The notes under the pieces are model-generated. The model worked only from the letters and a program-made list of their open reading frames with translations, was not told where the DNA came from and did not search any database. A DNA stretch of 64,000 bases from Rhodocyclaceae bacterium (GTDB taxonomy: Bacteria; Pseudomonadota; Gammaproteobacteria; Burkholderiales; Usitatibacteraceae). Position numbers and translations under genes: made by a program. The DNA lies in the NCBI GenBank assembly GCA_020247395.1, contig JADCJC010000055.1, positions 1 to 64,000 on the forward strand. Reading direction: 5' to 3'. Shown here in pieces: positions 1 through 9,466 of the stretch. The first letter of the stretch is position 1, and each line of letters begins with the position of its first letter.

Positions 1-53
1 AGCTTGCCCTTGTTCCACGGCGTTTTCTTGGTAGGTTCAGTGTTGGTTTGCAT
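1..53 (-). CDS. Tyrosine-type recombinase/integrase, 5' end only (runs off the window)
   Basis: Only the first 17 codons are present, reading MQTNTEPTKKTPWNKGK. The KTPWNKGK start is characteristic of a family of short plasmid- and chromosome-borne tyrosine recombinases whose N-terminus continues with a basic 'QKxPLKxK' stretch. The ATG is preceded by a strong AGGAGG Shine-Dalgarno at about 6 nt. The gene reads leftward, divergent from the toxin-antitoxin pair, which fits the edge of a mobile or accessory segment. The catalytic domain (R-H-R-Y) lies outside the window, so the family call rests on a short N-terminal motif alone. Confidence 0.6.
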   Translation of the reverse strand, partial: MQTNTEPTKKTPWNKGK

Positions 54-129
54 GCCAGCCTCCTGTTTGAGCGGGGCAGCCAGTGTGCGCCGGATCGCTG
101 GTTAAGGCACGTGTATGGAGCTTCACTAC

Positions 130-176
130 AGTTGGTCCGCTGACGCTCCGGGACGGCCGAGAGCCGCCTACCAACT
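130..176. repeat. Imperfect inverted repeat between recombinase and toxin-antitoxin genes
   Basis: Perfect 7-bp arms AGTTGGT and ACCAACT enclose 33 nt whose outer bases can pair further (GC/GC after a 2-nt mismatch). It lies in the divergent control region between the recombinase and the toxin gene. It could be a recombinase-binding site, an operator or a cruciform. It is not an integron attC, because the arms are in the opposite sense to RYYYAAC/GTTRRRY. Confidence 0.35.
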
Positions 177-192
177 AGCCCCTAGCTTTTAC

Positions 193-207
193 TACGGCAT
201 TGCCGTA
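193..207. promoter_or_regulatory. Candidate autoregulatory operator of the toxin-antitoxin operon
   Basis: A perfect palindrome TACGGC-ATT-GCCGTA sits 10 nt upstream of the toxin start codon. Type II antitoxins with XRE domains repress their own promoter through short palindromes in this position. The assignment to this antitoxin is an inference from position and symmetry. Confidence 0.5.
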
Positions 208-217
208 TCATTAACAA

Positions 218-532
218 ATGCGAACCGTTGCCGAAACCGCAATCTTTAAGCGCTACGCCGACGAAATTTGGAGCGAAGAAGAGCGACTTGAGTTCATCAC
301 TTGGATCGCGCTAAACCCGAGTGCAGGCGCCCTAATACCCGGGTCTGGCGGGTGCCGGAAAGTGCGATGGTCACGTGCGGGCCAAGGTAAGCGCGGCGGC
401 GTCCGAGTCATTTACTTCAATCCGACAGAGACGAAGCTTTGGCTTCTGATTGTCTATAAAAAAGCCAAGTTTGATAACTTACCGACAGCATTTTTTGCGC
501 AGCTAAGACAGGAGATAGAAGATGGCAAATGA
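218..532 (+). CDS. Type II toxin, RelE/HigB superfamily
   Basis: A 104-residue basic protein with the RelE/ParE fold pattern: N-terminal helices (YADEIWSEEERLEFITWIA), then a glycine/arginine-rich beta segment (GSGGCRKVRWSRAGQGKRGGVRVIYF) and a C-terminal 'LWLLIVYKKAKFDNL' strand. Members of this family are ribosome-dependent or free mRNA endonucleases that arrest translation; the conserved R/K and Y residues in the second half fit that role. It is followed, with an 11-nt overlap, by an XRE antitoxin, the usual toxin-first order of HigBA-like loci. No clear Shine-Dalgarno precedes the ATG, so translation may start from a near-leaderless mRNA. The enzymatic target cannot be read from sequence. 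Confidence 0.85.
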   Translation: MRTVAETAIFKRYADEIWSEEERLEFITWIALNPSAGALIPGSGGCRKVRWSRAGQGKRGGVRVIYFNPTETKLWLLIVYKKAKFDNLPTAFFAQLRQEIEDGK

Positions 533-803
533 CATGAAGTCTTTCCAGAAAGATTTGCTGGAATCAGTTCGCCAGATGCGGCGAGGCGAGGCATCGCGTG
601 TCACCAAGGTTGAACTCCCCGCCGCAGCGGTGGCCCGTCATCAGATGGGTCTGTCGCAAGTTGAGTTCGCCGAATTACTTGGCGTTTCGCCCCGTACATT
701 GCAGGACTGGGAACAAGGTCGGCGAGAGCCTACGGGCGCGGCGAGAATGCTCCTGAAGGTCGCCACCAAGCATCCGGCAATTCTGCGTAAGATCGCAGCG
801 TAG
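522..803 (+). CDS. Antitoxin, XRE-family helix-turn-helix (HigA/NadS-like)
   Basis: A 93-residue protein whose second half is a Cro/C1-type helix-turn-helix (MGLSQVEFAELLGVSPRTLQDWEQG, about residues 47-71) followed by RREPTGAARMLLKVA, a very common ending of NadS/HigA2-type antitoxins. The N-terminal 40 residues would form the toxin-binding part. The gene overlaps the toxin by 11 nt and has a purine-rich GGAGATAGAAG leader inside the toxin's 3' end, so the two are translationally coupled. It should neutralise the toxin and repress the operon through the upstream palindrome. The pair forms part of the accessory segment at the left edge. Confidence 0.87.
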   Translation: MANDMKSFQKDLLESVRQMRRGEASRVTKVELPAAAVARHQMGLSQVEFAELLGVSPRTLQDWEQGRREPTGAARMLLKVATKHPAILRKIAA

Positions 804-925
804 TGCTAGCGAAATCGGCCAATAGCCAACGTAGAAGCTACCCGCCCATTCTTCCCCAAAGCCGTCATTCAATTCAGTTTATGAACGACGTTCAAAATTT
901 TGCCTTCAGGTTCCGATTCCGTCAC

Positions 926-2008
926 ATGACAAAATCCAAACTGTTTTTTGCCACTCTCCTTGCTCTTCTATTTTATGTTTCCCCGGTCTCCGCGAGCGAT
1001 TGCGGCGAAAAACAAGATCCATGCGGCAAGCGCACCGGATGGAGCAAATTTGAGACGGTTCGGTTGCGTCTGCATCAGGCAGGTATGTCTGTGCCAGTAA
1101 ATTGGCTAATGCAGTCATCGCGCAAGAATAATGATTTGCAAGTAGATATTGAATATGCAGACCCCAAGCAGCCGCAGCGCGGCACGATAATGATGGTTGA
1201 AGGAATGACGTTTGTTAGCAAAGGGATAATTCTGACAAAAGGGCGCGAGATAGATCAATTGGATTGGCCGCTGTTATCTATTCTAGTGACGCAGAAAGCG
1301 TTGGGTCGCGCCCTACCCGACGGCCCGGAAAAAATTACTGGCAATCGACAAATAAAATTTGACGACAAAAAAACAGGAATTCAATTTGCGACACCAAGCG
1401 CGGAAGGATTTATTCCTCCACCTTGGTCACTTATCGGCCTAGTTGAAAAAAATGCAGACGGCTCGGTGGATTTCGACCTTAAGTTAACTTGGACTCAAAA
1501 TGAAGGTAAACAAATTAAACGACCAACTGCGTTTACATTGACCGGGCAATTCAAGCACAGCAACGATTTTGCAATCGACAGTAACATGTCGCTTGAGGGA
1601 CTAGACGTGTTTGGAGTTGGCGCAATTGTAGAAAAGACTGCGTCTGGAACACGCATTGATTACGGTGCAAAACCAACACAAGGGAAACCGCGGACTGTTG
1701 CCGATATTCGCAAAGCAATTGCCGCTGAGAATTACCCTGGAGAAGCAGACTTGTCCGTAAACTTTGCTGGGTTTTGGAAAGGGAGTTGTAGCGACGGCTT
1801 TGGGCTTAGGATTAAGCCTGTTGATATCCCTGGAATGTACACAGTGACCTTTTGCGGTCCTGGAGGGTGCGGAGATGAAGGCAATGAAAGAAAAACTTTC
1901 ATTAAAGGCGACAAGCGGTACAACGTGATTAGCGCCACAGAATTGCAGGTTGGTCAAGAAGGAAGCAGATCAACTTATAAGAAGTGCTCCAACAACATGT
2001 TGCCTTAA
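926..2008 (+). CDS. Exported protein of unknown function
   Basis: I do not recognise this 360-residue protein. The start at 926 gives a clean signal peptide (MTKSKLFFATLLALLFYVSPVSA, then SDCGEK); an upstream in-frame start at 803 would add 41 residues that look like translated leader. The mature part has few hydrophobic stretches and several cysteines (SDCGEKQDPCGK at the N-terminus; SCSDGF and FCGPGGCGDEG near the C-terminus), suggesting disulphide bonding outside the cytoplasm. The C-terminal 60 residues (VNFAGFWKGSCSDGFGLRIKPVDIPGMYTVTFCGPGGCG) may form a small separate domain. The DNA is visibly AT-richer than the flanking sulfur genes, which with the neighbouring recombinase and toxin-antitoxin pair suggests horizontal gain. 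Confidence 0.6.
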   Translation: MTKSKLFFATLLALLFYVSPVSASDCGEKQDPCGKRTGWSKFETVRLRLHQAGMSVPVNWLMQSSRKNNDLQVDIEYADPKQPQRGTIMMVEGMTFVSKGIILTKGREIDQLDWPLLSILVTQKALGRALPDGPEKITGNRQIKFDDKKTGIQFATPSAEGFIPPPWSLIGLVEKNADGSVDFDLKLTWTQNEGKQIKRPTAFTLTGQFKHSNDFAIDSNMSLEGLDVFGVGAIVEKTASGTRIDYGAKPTQGKPRTVADIRKAIAAENYPGEADLSVNFAGFWKGSCSDGFGLRIKPVDIPGMYTVTFCGPGGCGDEGNERKTFIKGDKRYNVISATELQVGQEGSRSTYKKCSNNMLP

Positions 2009-2102
2009 TGCTGCTCCTGACTGGGTGATCATCCAGCAATTTCGGCCAGAAGCCGCCACTCCCGGCCGCGTTCTGATATCCTAGTTTGACTCGCCAAATC
2101 AA

Positions 2103-2690
2103 ATGACAACTCTGATACAGATATTTCAAGCTCTCTATGCTCAGTTAGGCACCAAGGCCCGTGTGGTGACGCTGCTGCTGGCCATCGCTTGTGCCCAGCC
2201 TTCTCCCGCGAGTGAAGGGTCTGTTACTTGGTCTACCTTTGCATCGCCGCTTAAACTAGTTTCATTTGACGAGACGACCTCGACCGGTACCTTCGAAGGC
2301 CAAGTTGTTATTAGAGGTCGTCTGTACTTTTCGTTCGATCAGCTCGATGGCGGGCGTTATGGAAGCGTGCTTAGCGCAAAGTTGGTTCCTTCACCAGACT
2401 CGATCAAGCGGCTGCCATATGTCGTGTCGGGTTTCCGACCTGCGCCGTTAACGCACATTCATCTTGTGCCAGCGGATCGCGTACTGGTCATGACGTTCGG
2501 CAAGGCGGAAGCAAAGCGTCTGCAAGACGGCCGAAAAGAAAGCATGTGGATAGACGCAGAGGTGTCGGTATCGAATTACATCGCAAGCGTAGAGTGCGAT
2601 TCACGCGTTTACATTGCGCAGCCGATTGCCATCGCGCGCCCTCAACAGAATCTAGCTATGCGTAATGCCGCACAGCCGTCAGGTTGCTAA
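2103..2690 (+). CDS. Probable exported protein of unknown function
   Basis: A 195-residue protein I cannot assign. The N-terminus carries a hydrophobic segment (VVTLLLAIACAQPSPAS, residues 21-37) consistent with a long signal peptide or a single membrane anchor; the cysteine in this segment is not in a good lipobox. The rest is a soluble-looking beta-rich domain (VVIRGRLYFSFDQLDGGRYGSVLSAKLVP). It lies alone between the previous exported protein (95-nt gap) and the minus-strand sulfur cluster, within the accessory segment. The flanking non-coding tracts at 2009-2102 and 2691-2869 are GC-rich with short hairpins and show no promoter that I can support. Confidence 0.5.
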   Translation: MTTLIQIFQALYAQLGTKARVVTLLLAIACAQPSPASEGSVTWSTFASPLKLVSFDETTSTGTFEGQVVIRGRLYFSFDQLDGGRYGSVLSAKLVPSPDSIKRLPYVVSGFRPAPLTHIHLVPADRVLVMTFGKAEAKRLQDGRKESMWIDAEVSVSNYIASVECDSRVYIAQPIAIARPQQNLAMRNAAQPSGC

Positions 2691-2869
2691 CGCGTCGAGA
2701 ACGGTTGCGCGCTTTGGTTGAATACGCCGCCAAGACCGAAGTGGCAGCCTAGACCTGGAGTGGCTGTACCGCCGCTTCCGGGCAACCGCAATGTCCGCTT
2801 CGGGTCAGACTCGGCGGCTCGCGCCGCCGCAAAGCGGCTATTCGCATTTAGGCTACGGTTCAGAATTCC

Positions 2870-3316
2870 CTAGCTCTGTACCCAAGGTAATCCCGCATGC
2901 CGCCATCCGCCTCGGTTACCGCGATGGCCTTGCTCATCCAGATCACCCTCGAAGCCGCCGATGATGTTGTAGACCTTGGTGAAGCCTGCGGCTGCGGCAG
3001 CGACCCCCGCCGCATGTGAGCGAACGCCACTTCGACAGAGCATCAGAACGATGTCGTCCGGCTTTGCGACGGCGCGCAATTGTGTAATGAAGTTTGGATT
3101 GTTTAGACCTTCGGGATAGAGCTTCCATGGTGCCAAGCTAGAGCCATGTACCCGTCCGACATACTCGTTCTCAAACGGATAGCGAACGTCGATGATCTTC
3201 GCACCGTGTTGTTGCAAATGGTGTGCCTCCCGCGGCGTGACTTCACCCGCATAGGGCAGGGACTTGGCCGCGCCGCGCGCAGCGGCGGTGGAAAAAACGG
3301 TGGTGGTGTCGGTCAT
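2870..3316 (-). CDS. Rhodanese-like domain protein (single-domain sulfurtransferase)
   Basis: A 148-residue protein with one rhodanese domain: the N-terminal part VTPREAHHLQQHGAKIIDVRYPFENEYVGRVHGS, the active-site loop CRSGVRS with catalytic Cys94, and the C-terminal YNIIGGFEGDLDEQGHRG typical of GlpE/PspE-type proteins. Such enzymes carry sulfane sulfur as a persulfide on the cysteine. Start at 3316 chosen because the sequence before it (16 residues, no family match) is variable leader. It is the last gene of the minus-strand sulfur region, 168 nt downstream of cysA and separated from it by a strong palindrome, so it may be transcribed apart. A link to sulfur metabolism is inferred from position. 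Confidence 0.85.
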   Translation of the reverse strand: MTDTTTVFSTAAARGAAKSLPYAGEVTPREAHHLQQHGAKIIDVRYPFENEYVGRVHGSSLAPWKLYPEGLNNPNFITQLRAVAKPDDIVLMLCRSGVRSHAAGVAAAAAGFTKVYNIIGGFEGDLDEQGHRGNRGGWRHAGLPWVQS

Positions 3317-3370
3317 ATGTAGCGGGATGATGTGGTGATACTTGATTGCGCGGGTTGTGCTCAAACAACT

Positions 3371-3416
3371 TGGATCCCGGCCGGCGCAACCCCTGTGGTT
3401 GTGCGCCGGGATGACA
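3371..3416. repeat. REP-like palindrome between cysA and the rhodanese gene
   Basis: The stretch begins TGGATCCCGGC and ends GCCGGGATGACA, with arms CCCGGC..GCAACC and GGTTGT..GCCGGG around a CCTGT loop. This matches the 'ATCCCGG...CCGGGATGAC' class of extragenic palindromes common in Proteobacteria. It follows cysA on the minus strand without a T-run, so it may protect mRNA 3' ends or attenuate rather than terminate. Confidence 0.5.
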
Positions 3417-3484
3417 CTTTCAACATGGCGGCTTCAACAGGCTTTGGCGCGTGACGCAGGGTTCAGCATCATATACCTAGATGT

Positions 3485-4483
<999 letters not shown>

Positions 4484-4499
4484 GATCGTCGTTCCTTCT

Positions 4500-5378
4500 T
4501 CATGTTTCCTGTCTGAGGCGATGCTCAACGATGGTTTTGATGACCAAGGTCACCAGCGCCAACAGCGTCAGGAGTGAGGCACACGCAAACGCCGCGGCGA
4601 ATGCGTACTCGTTGTACAAAATTTCGACATGCAAAGGCAGCGTATTGGTCAATCCGCGAACGTGCCCCGACACCACCGATACCGCGCCAAATTCACCCAT
4701 CGCGCGCGCGTTGCAAAGAATGACGCCGTACAACAGACCCCATTTCACGTTAGGCAGCGTCACGCGCCAGATGGTTTGCCAGCCATTGGCACCAAGCATC
4801 ACCGCCGCTTCCTCCTCTTCCTTGCCCTGCGCTTGCATCAGCGGGATGAGCTCGCGCGCCACAAAGGGAAACGTCACAAAAATGGTGGCGAGCACTAATC
4901 CCGGTACCGCAAAGATGATTTTGATGTTGTGTTCGCTTAGCCACGGCCCGAGCCAGCCCTGCAGCCCAAACACCAGTACATAAATCAACCCCGAGATCAC
5001 CGGTGAAACGGAGAAGGGCAGATCGATCAACGTGATGAGTAGGCTCTTGCCTTTGAAATCAAACTTGGCAATCGCCCATGCGGCGGCGACACCAAACACT
5101 AGATTCAGCGGCACGGCAATGGCCGCGACGATGAAAGTGAGCTTGATCGCTGACAGTGCGTCAGGCTCTTGAATGGCGGTGAGATAAAACGAAACGCCTT
5201 TTTTCAGTGCTTCCGCAAACACGGTGACCAATGGCAGGAACAAGAACACCGTCAGGTACAGAAAGGCGATAGTGCCCAGCAGCAACGGAACCCACGGCAG
5301 GTCGCGCAGCCGCTTGGCGATGGTGGGTTTGCCGCGGCCGACCAGCGCGATATCAGGTGTATTCAGGATTGCGGACAT
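4500..5378 (-). CDS. cysW: Sulfate ABC transporter permease CysW
   Basis: A 292-residue inner-membrane permease with about six transmembrane segments and the binding-protein-dependent transport (EAA) loop [31 protein letters not shown] that contacts CysA. The start at 5378 ([12 protein letters not shown]) has an AGGAG Shine-Dalgarno and overlaps the stop of cysT in a TAATG junction, so the two permeases are translationally coupled. It forms the channel heterodimer with CysT. The call over CysT rests on family resemblance ([23 protein letters not shown] is typical of CysW) and gene order. Confidence 0.95.
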   Translation of the reverse strand: MSAILNTPDIALVGRGKPTIAKRLRDLPWVPLLLGTIAFLYLTVFLFLPLVTVFAEALKKGVSFYLTAIQEPDALSAIKLTFIVAAIAVPLNLVFGVAAAWAIAKFDFKGKSLLITLIDLPFSVSPVISGLIYVLVFGLQGWLGPWLSEHNIKIIFAVPGLVLATIFVTFPFVARELIPLMQAQGKEEEEAAVMLGANGWQTIWRVTLPNVKWGLLYGVILCNARAMGEFGAVSVVSGHVRGLTNTLPLHVEILYNEYAFAAAFACASLLTLLALVTLVIKTIVEHRLRQET

Positions 5379-6223
5379 TACGCAAGCTCCTGTCCGCGGC
5401 GACGACGCGCCCACCACTGCAAATAGTTGATGATCAGCAACAGCACAAACGAAGTGACCAACATCACGACGGCAATGGCGGTCGCGCCGGCGTAGTCGTA
5501 TTGCTCAAGCTTGGTGATGATGATGAGAGGCGTGATCTCGGACACCATGGGCATATTGCCGGCGATGAAGATAACTGAACCGTACTCACCCAGCGCTCGG
5601 GCGAATGCGAGGGCGAAGCCCGTCACGACTGCCGGAAGCATGGTGGGGAAGATTACCTTGGTGAAGGTCTGCCAATTCGATGCACCAAGCGACTTCGCCG
5701 CTTCTTCGAGTTCCTTTTCCATGTCTTCCAGCACCGGCTGGACGGTCCGCACGACAAAAGGCAAGCCGATGAACGTAAGGGCGACCAACACACCAAGCGG
5801 CGTGAACGCGACTTTGATGCCGAATTCCGCGAGTGCGCCGCCCAGCCAGTTGTTCTTGGCGTAAATCGCCGTCAAGGCAATGCCGGCGACCGCGGTGGGC
5901 AACGCAAACGGCAGATCCACCAACGCATCGATGATTCTCTTGCCAGGGAACGTGTAGCGCACCAGCACCCATGCGACCAGCATGCCAAATACCGCATTGA
6001 TGATGGCTGCGATGAGCGACGCACCGAACGAGAGCTTGTAGGACGCCACTACACGCGGCGCGGTCACGGTCGCCCAGAAAGCGTCCCACGTTAGCGTGAA
6101 GGTTTTGATGAACGCGGCCGACAGCGGCATCAATACCAACAGGCTTACGTAGAGCAACGTAAAGCCCATGGCCAGATGAAAGCCGGGCAGCACGCTGTAG
6201 GGGCGGTAATTTGCGGCGCTCAT
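5378..6223 (-). CDS. cysT: Sulfate ABC transporter permease CysT (CysU)
   Basis: A 281-residue inner-membrane permease with an N-terminal [24 protein letters not shown] segment, several further membrane helices and the EAA motif [32 protein letters not shown]. The ending [24 protein letters not shown] is characteristic of CysT/CysU. It starts 12 nt after the substrate-binding protein gene and shares one base with the cysW start. With CysW it builds the membrane channel of the sulfate importer. Confidence 0.95.
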   Translation of the reverse strand: MSAANYRPYSVLPGFHLAMGFTLLYVSLLVLMPLSAAFIKTFTLTWDAFWATVTAPRVVASYKLSFGASLIAAIINAVFGMLVAWVLVRYTFPGKRIIDALVDLPFALPTAVAGIALTAIYAKNNWLGGALAEFGIKVAFTPLGVLVALTFIGLPFVVRTVQPVLEDMEKELEEAAKSLGASNWQTFTKVIFPTMLPAVVTGFALAFARALGEYGSVIFIAGNMPMVSEITPLIIITKLEQYDYAGATAIAVVMLVTSFVLLLIINYLQWWARRRRGQELA

Positions 6224-6235
6224 CTCGGTAGCCGC

Positions 6236-7246
6236 TCACTTCGCTCCGGGAGCGTAGATTTGGTCGAAGGTGCCGCCATCGCCAAAGTGCGCTTTCTGCG
6301 CTTTCTGCCAGCCGCCGAATACTTGGTCGATGGTGAACAAGTTTACTTTCGGAAACTGTTTTTCGTAGGCCTTTGCCACTTTCTCCAGGCGTGGGCGATA
6401 GAAATTTTGTGCCGCGATGGTCTGACCTTCTTCCGTGTAGAGGTAGTTCAAATACGCCTCAGCGACTTTGCGGGTGCCGCGCTTGTCGACCACTTTGTCG
6501 ACGACGGCAACCGGTGGCTCCGCCAAGATGCTAATGGTGGGATAGACGATTTCAAATTTGCCCGGCCCCAATTCTTTAATGGCGAGATTGGCCTCGTTCT
6601 CCCAGGAAATGAAGACATCGCCTACGCCGCGTTCAACAAAGGTTGTTGTCGAGCCGCGTGCGCCTGAGTCAAGCACCAGAACGTTTTTGTAAATCGACTT
6701 TACAAACTCCTTGGCTTTGGCTTCGTCGTTTTTGTTTTTGCCGAGAGAGTAGCCCCAAGCGGCAAGGTAGTTCCAGCGTGCGCCACCGGACGTTTTTGGG
6801 TTCGGCGTGATCACGCCGACTCCCGCTTTGGCAAGATCATCCCAATCCTTGATGCCCTTGGGGTTGCCCTTGCGCACCAGAAATACAATCGTCGAGGTGT
6901 AAGGTGCCGCGTTGTTTGGGAGTTTCTTCTGCCAATCCGCCGCGAGCAATCCTTTGGTGGCGATTTCATCGATGTCATAGGCCAGCGCGAGCGTGACGAC
7001 ATCCGCCTCCAAGCCATCAATCACCGAGCGCGCCTGCTTGCCGGAGCCCCCGTGCGATTGCTTGACGCTCAGCTTCTGCTTTGCGGTGGTTTCCCAGTGC
7101 TTGCCAAACGCTTTGTTGAAATCCTGATACAACTCGCGTGTCGGGTCGTACGAGACGTTGAGAATCGATACTTCTTGCGCGAAACCAGGTGCCGACCCGA
7201 AGGCCACGATTGCCGCGCCTGCGGCGAGCCAAGATTTAAGAGACAT
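6236..7246 (-). CDS. sbp: Periplasmic sulfate-binding protein
   Basis: A 336-residue exported protein: signal peptide [23 protein letters not shown], then the family hallmark [20 protein letters not shown] and the binding-site segments [50 protein letters not shown] and [20 protein letters not shown]. These residues hold the sulfate oxyanion. The start has an AAGGAATTG leader. It is the first gene of the transporter operon, ahead of cysT-cysW-cysA. Sbp and the thiosulfate-binding CysP are hard to separate by sequence; I favour sulfate because the cluster encodes full sulfate reduction. Confidence 0.94.
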   Translation of the reverse strand: MSLKSWLAAGAAIVAFGSAPGFAQEVSILNVSYDPTRELYQDFNKAFGKHWETTAKQKLSVKQSHGGSGKQARSVIDGLEADVVTLALAYDIDEIATKGLLAADWQKKLPNNAAPYTSTIVFLVRKGNPKGIKDWDDLAKAGVGVITPNPKTSGGARWNYLAAWGYSLGKNKNDEAKAKEFVKSIYKNVLVLDSGARGSTTTFVERGVGDVFISWENEANLAIKELGPGKFEIVYPTISILAEPPVAVVDKVVDKRGTRKVAEAYLNYLYTEEGQTIAAQNFYRPRLEKVAKAYEKQFPKVNLFTIDQVFGGWQKAQKAHFGDGGTFDQIYAPGAK

Positions 7247-7368
7247 GTCAATTCCTTTGTGTGTTTTATCGTGATGAGAGCGTTTTGTAAAGGCGAAACT
7301 CGCCTATTGGCGGGCGTTTTCAGGCACTTTTGCTTGAAACACCTCGTCTTTATTAGGGTTTGCTTAAG

Positions 7369-7383
7369 AGGTTCAACGAACCT
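7369..7383. promoter_or_regulatory. Hairpin in the cobA-sbp intergenic region
   Basis: A perfect AGGTTC-AAC-GAACCT palindrome lies in the 164-nt gap 7247-7410 between the end of cobA and the start of sbp. The same gap holds GGCGA-AAC-TCGCC at about 7292-7304. Neither is followed by a T-run on the minus strand. The gap must contain either read-through from cobA or a separate promoter for sbp; I cannot point to convincing -35/-10 hexamers. Confidence 0.3.
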
Positions 7384-7410
7384 GCCGGCTCCCAGAAGCC
7401 CCTTCGCCGC

Positions 7411-8181
7411 TTAACATCGCGACTGCTGGTGTACCTTTGGATGCTCTTGTTGCTCCGCGACCATCACATCCACCTCGTTCGTTACGGCGTAGACCTCGCC
7501 GATCATCAGCAACGCCGGGCCGGATAGTGTTAGCGCCGACTGCGCAAGACCGCCGAGCGTTGTAAAGAATCGTTGCTCGTCGAGTAGCGACGCATTCTCG
7601 ACAATCGCGACGGGTGTTGTTGGTGACTTGCCGCGCGCAATGAGTTGCAACGCAATTTTTTCCTGGCCGGACTTGGCCATATAAAGCACCGCGGTATCGG
7701 CGTCAAAAACAGTATCGAGCCAGTCAGACTCAGCTTCGCCATCGCCAATACTCGGCGTGGCAAAGGCGACATTGCGGGCGACGCCACGTCGGGTGAGCGA
7801 GATGCCTAGTGATGCGCTCGCGGCCAAGGCGGCGGTGACACCCGGCACGACTTCAAAACTAATGCCAGACGCTTGCAGTGCGGCGATTTCTTCTTGCGCG
7901 CGACCGAACAACATCGGGTCGCCGCCTTTGAGGCGAACCACAATTTTGTGATGACGCGCGGCTTCGACCAGTGCGCGATTGATGAACCGCTGGTCGGTCG
8001 ACACTTCCCCCGCGCGTTTACCAACTGCAATCTTGCGCGCGTTTGTCGCGAGTGCAACGGTATCCGGATGCACCAGTGCATCAAAGAAAACCACGTCGGC
8101 CTCTGCCAGCAGTCGCGCCGCACGCAGCGTGAGGAGGTCGGGGGCGCCGGGGCCGGCGCCAACCAAGTAAACCTTAGACAT
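7411..8181 (-). CDS. cobA: Uroporphyrinogen-III C-methyltransferase (siroheme branch)
   Basis: A 256-residue S-adenosylmethionine-dependent methyltransferase of the SUMT family. Motifs visible are KVYLVGAGPGAPDLLTLRAARLL at the N-terminus, VVRLKGGDPMLFGRAQEE, the FEVVPGVTAALAASASLGISLTRRG loop and TAVLYMAKSG. It makes precorrin-2, the first step to siroheme, the cofactor of the sulfite reductase encoded upstream. The start at 8181 overlaps the end of cysN by 8 nt (ATGTCTAA), placing it firmly in the sulfate-reduction operon. It lacks the CysG N-terminal dehydrogenase/ferrochelatase domain, so those steps must be encoded elsewhere. Confidence 0.94.
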   Translation of the reverse strand: MSKVYLVGAGPGAPDLLTLRAARLLAEADVVFFDALVHPDTVALATNARKIAVGKRAGEVSTDQRFINRALVEAARHHKIVVRLKGGDPMLFGRAQEEIAALQASGISFEVVPGVTAALAASASLGISLTRRGVARNVAFATPSIGDGEAESDWLDTVFDADTAVLYMAKSGQEKIALQLIARGKSPTTPVAIVENASLLDEQRFFTTLGGLAQSALTLSGPALLMIGEVYAVTNEVDVMVAEQQEHPKVHQQSRC

Positions 8182-9466
8182 AGCCGCCATCGAGTTCTGG
8201 TTCGGACAACACCGTGCCCGCCGCAACCGTCGCGTTGGTGGCCTCGTCGATGATGATGAAACTGCCGGTCGCGTGATTGGCCCAGTAGGGGTCAACGATC
8301 AGCGGCTGCGAGGTGCGAATTACCAACTCGCCGATATCGTTAGTGCGCAACGTCTCTGCGCCGCGCGTCGCCTTCAAGGTCTCAATGTCGTAATGTGTTT
8401 CAACGCGTTCGATGGTCGCGCGCACCGCGCGGGTCAAATGTTTGATGAGATAACGCCGAGAAACTTCGAGCGGCGCATTGCCCAGCCAGCACACGTTGGC
8501 GCGGATGCGGTCCGTGATTTGTGGCATGCCGGTCGCTTCAACGATCACGTCCCCGCGCGACAGGTCGATCTGGCGATCGAGCGTGACGGTGATGGCATCG
8601 CCCACACCCGCGGTTTTGCGGCTGCCATCAACCGTGATGATCTCCAGCACCCGCGCCGTTTCGCGCGACGGCAATACAACCACCCGTTCGCCGACTTTGA
8701 TGCGGCCGGATTCCACGTGCCCCAGATAACCGCGGTGCTCTTGGGTTGGCCCGAATTTGACACGCGAAACCAACTGCACCGGAAAGCGCAGGTTGGTTTT
8801 GCGTACACGGTCCACCGATACCGTTTCCAAAAATTCCAGCAACGTCGGACCGTTGTACCAAGAGAGATTGTCGACACCATCAACGGCTTTGCTGACCACG
8901 TTGTCGCCTTTGAGTGCGGAAATCGGAATGACGGTGAGGGTGCGGATGCGCAACTCGGCGGCGATTCCTTTGAAGTCAGACTTGATCGCCTTGAATGTGG
9001 ACTCGCTATAACCCACGAGATCCATTTTGTTGACAGCCAGTAGCACGTGCGGGATGTCGAGTAGGGCGGAGACTGCCGCGTGGCGGCGGGTTTGCGGCAG
9101 GATGCCCTTTGAGGCGTCCACCAGCACGATTGCAACATCGGACGTCGAAGCGCCCGTCACCATATTGCGGGTGAATTGCTCGTGGCCGGGCGTATCGGCG
9201 ATGACAAAGCGACGCCTCGGCGTGGCGAAGTAGCGATGCGCGACATCTATCGTGATGCCTTGCTCGCGCTCTGCGGTTAACCCATCGGTCAAGAGCGAAA
9301 GGTCGAGCCCATCTTGCCCGCGCTTGGTGGTGGCGCGGCCAACTGCCGCGATGGTATCTTCTAAAATCGATTTGCTGTCGTATAGCAGGCGGCCAATCAG
9401 CGTGCTCTTGCCGTCATCGACGGATCCTGCGGTCGAGAAACGTAACGAGTCGACGTAGGGTTTCAT
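8174..9466 (-). CDS. cysN: Sulfate adenylyltransferase subunit 1 (GTPase) CysN
   Basis: A 430-residue EF-Tu-like GTPase. G1 GSVDDGKST at residues 14-22, G3 DTPGHEQF, G4 NKMD and the switch segment EREQGITIDVAHRYF are intact. GTP hydrolysis by CysN drives formation of adenosine 5'-phosphosulfate from sulfate and ATP by CysD. There is no C-terminal APS kinase (CysC) domain, which matches an APS-using reductase next door. The start shares a base with the cysD stop (TAATG), so the two subunits are coupled. Confidence 0.96.
   Translation of the reverse strand: MKPYVDSLRFSTAGSVDDGKSTLIGRLLYDSKSILEDTIAAVGRATTKRGQDGLDLSLLTDGLTAEREQGITIDVAHRYFATPRRRFVIADTPGHEQFTRNMVTGASTSDVAIVLVDASKGILPQTRRHAAVSALLDIPHVLLAVNKMDLVGYSESTFKAIKSDFKGIAAELRIRTLTVIPISALKGDNVVSKAVDGVDNLSWYNGPTLLEFLETVSVDRVRKTNLRFPVQLVSRVKFGPTQEHRGYLGHVESGRIKVGERVVVLPSRETARVLEIITVDGSRKTAGVGDAITVTLDRQIDLSRGDVIVEATGMPQITDRIRANVCWLGNAPLEVSRRYLIKHLTRAVRATIERVETHYDIETLKATRGAETLRTNDIGELVIRTSQPLIVDPYWANHATGSFIIIDEATNATVAAGTVLSEPELDGGYV

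Noticed and set aside
130-176. Possible integron attC site
   Set aside because: The arms read AGTTGGT...ACCAACT, opposite to the RYYYAAC...GTTRRRY order, and the recombinase start is not IntI-like.
803-925. N-terminal extension of the exported protein starting at 803
   Set aside because: The extra 41 residues place a signal peptide internally and read like untranslated leader.
2691-2869. Possible tRNA or small RNA in the GC-rich tract after the second exported protein
   Set aside because: Short hairpins are present but no cloverleaf, anticodon arm or T-loop signature.
7311-7325. A 15-nt sequence CGGGCGTTTTCAGGC repeated at 31293-31307, both in hairpins
   Set aside because: A single shared 15-mer in 64 kb can arise by chance; no third full copy was found, so a DNA-uptake or repeat family is not supported.
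7806-8162. Long alternative-frame and opposite-strand frames inside sulfur, rib and bch genes
   Set aside because: They are shadows of strongly recognised genes with arginine- or serine-rich low-complexity translations and no independent start signals.
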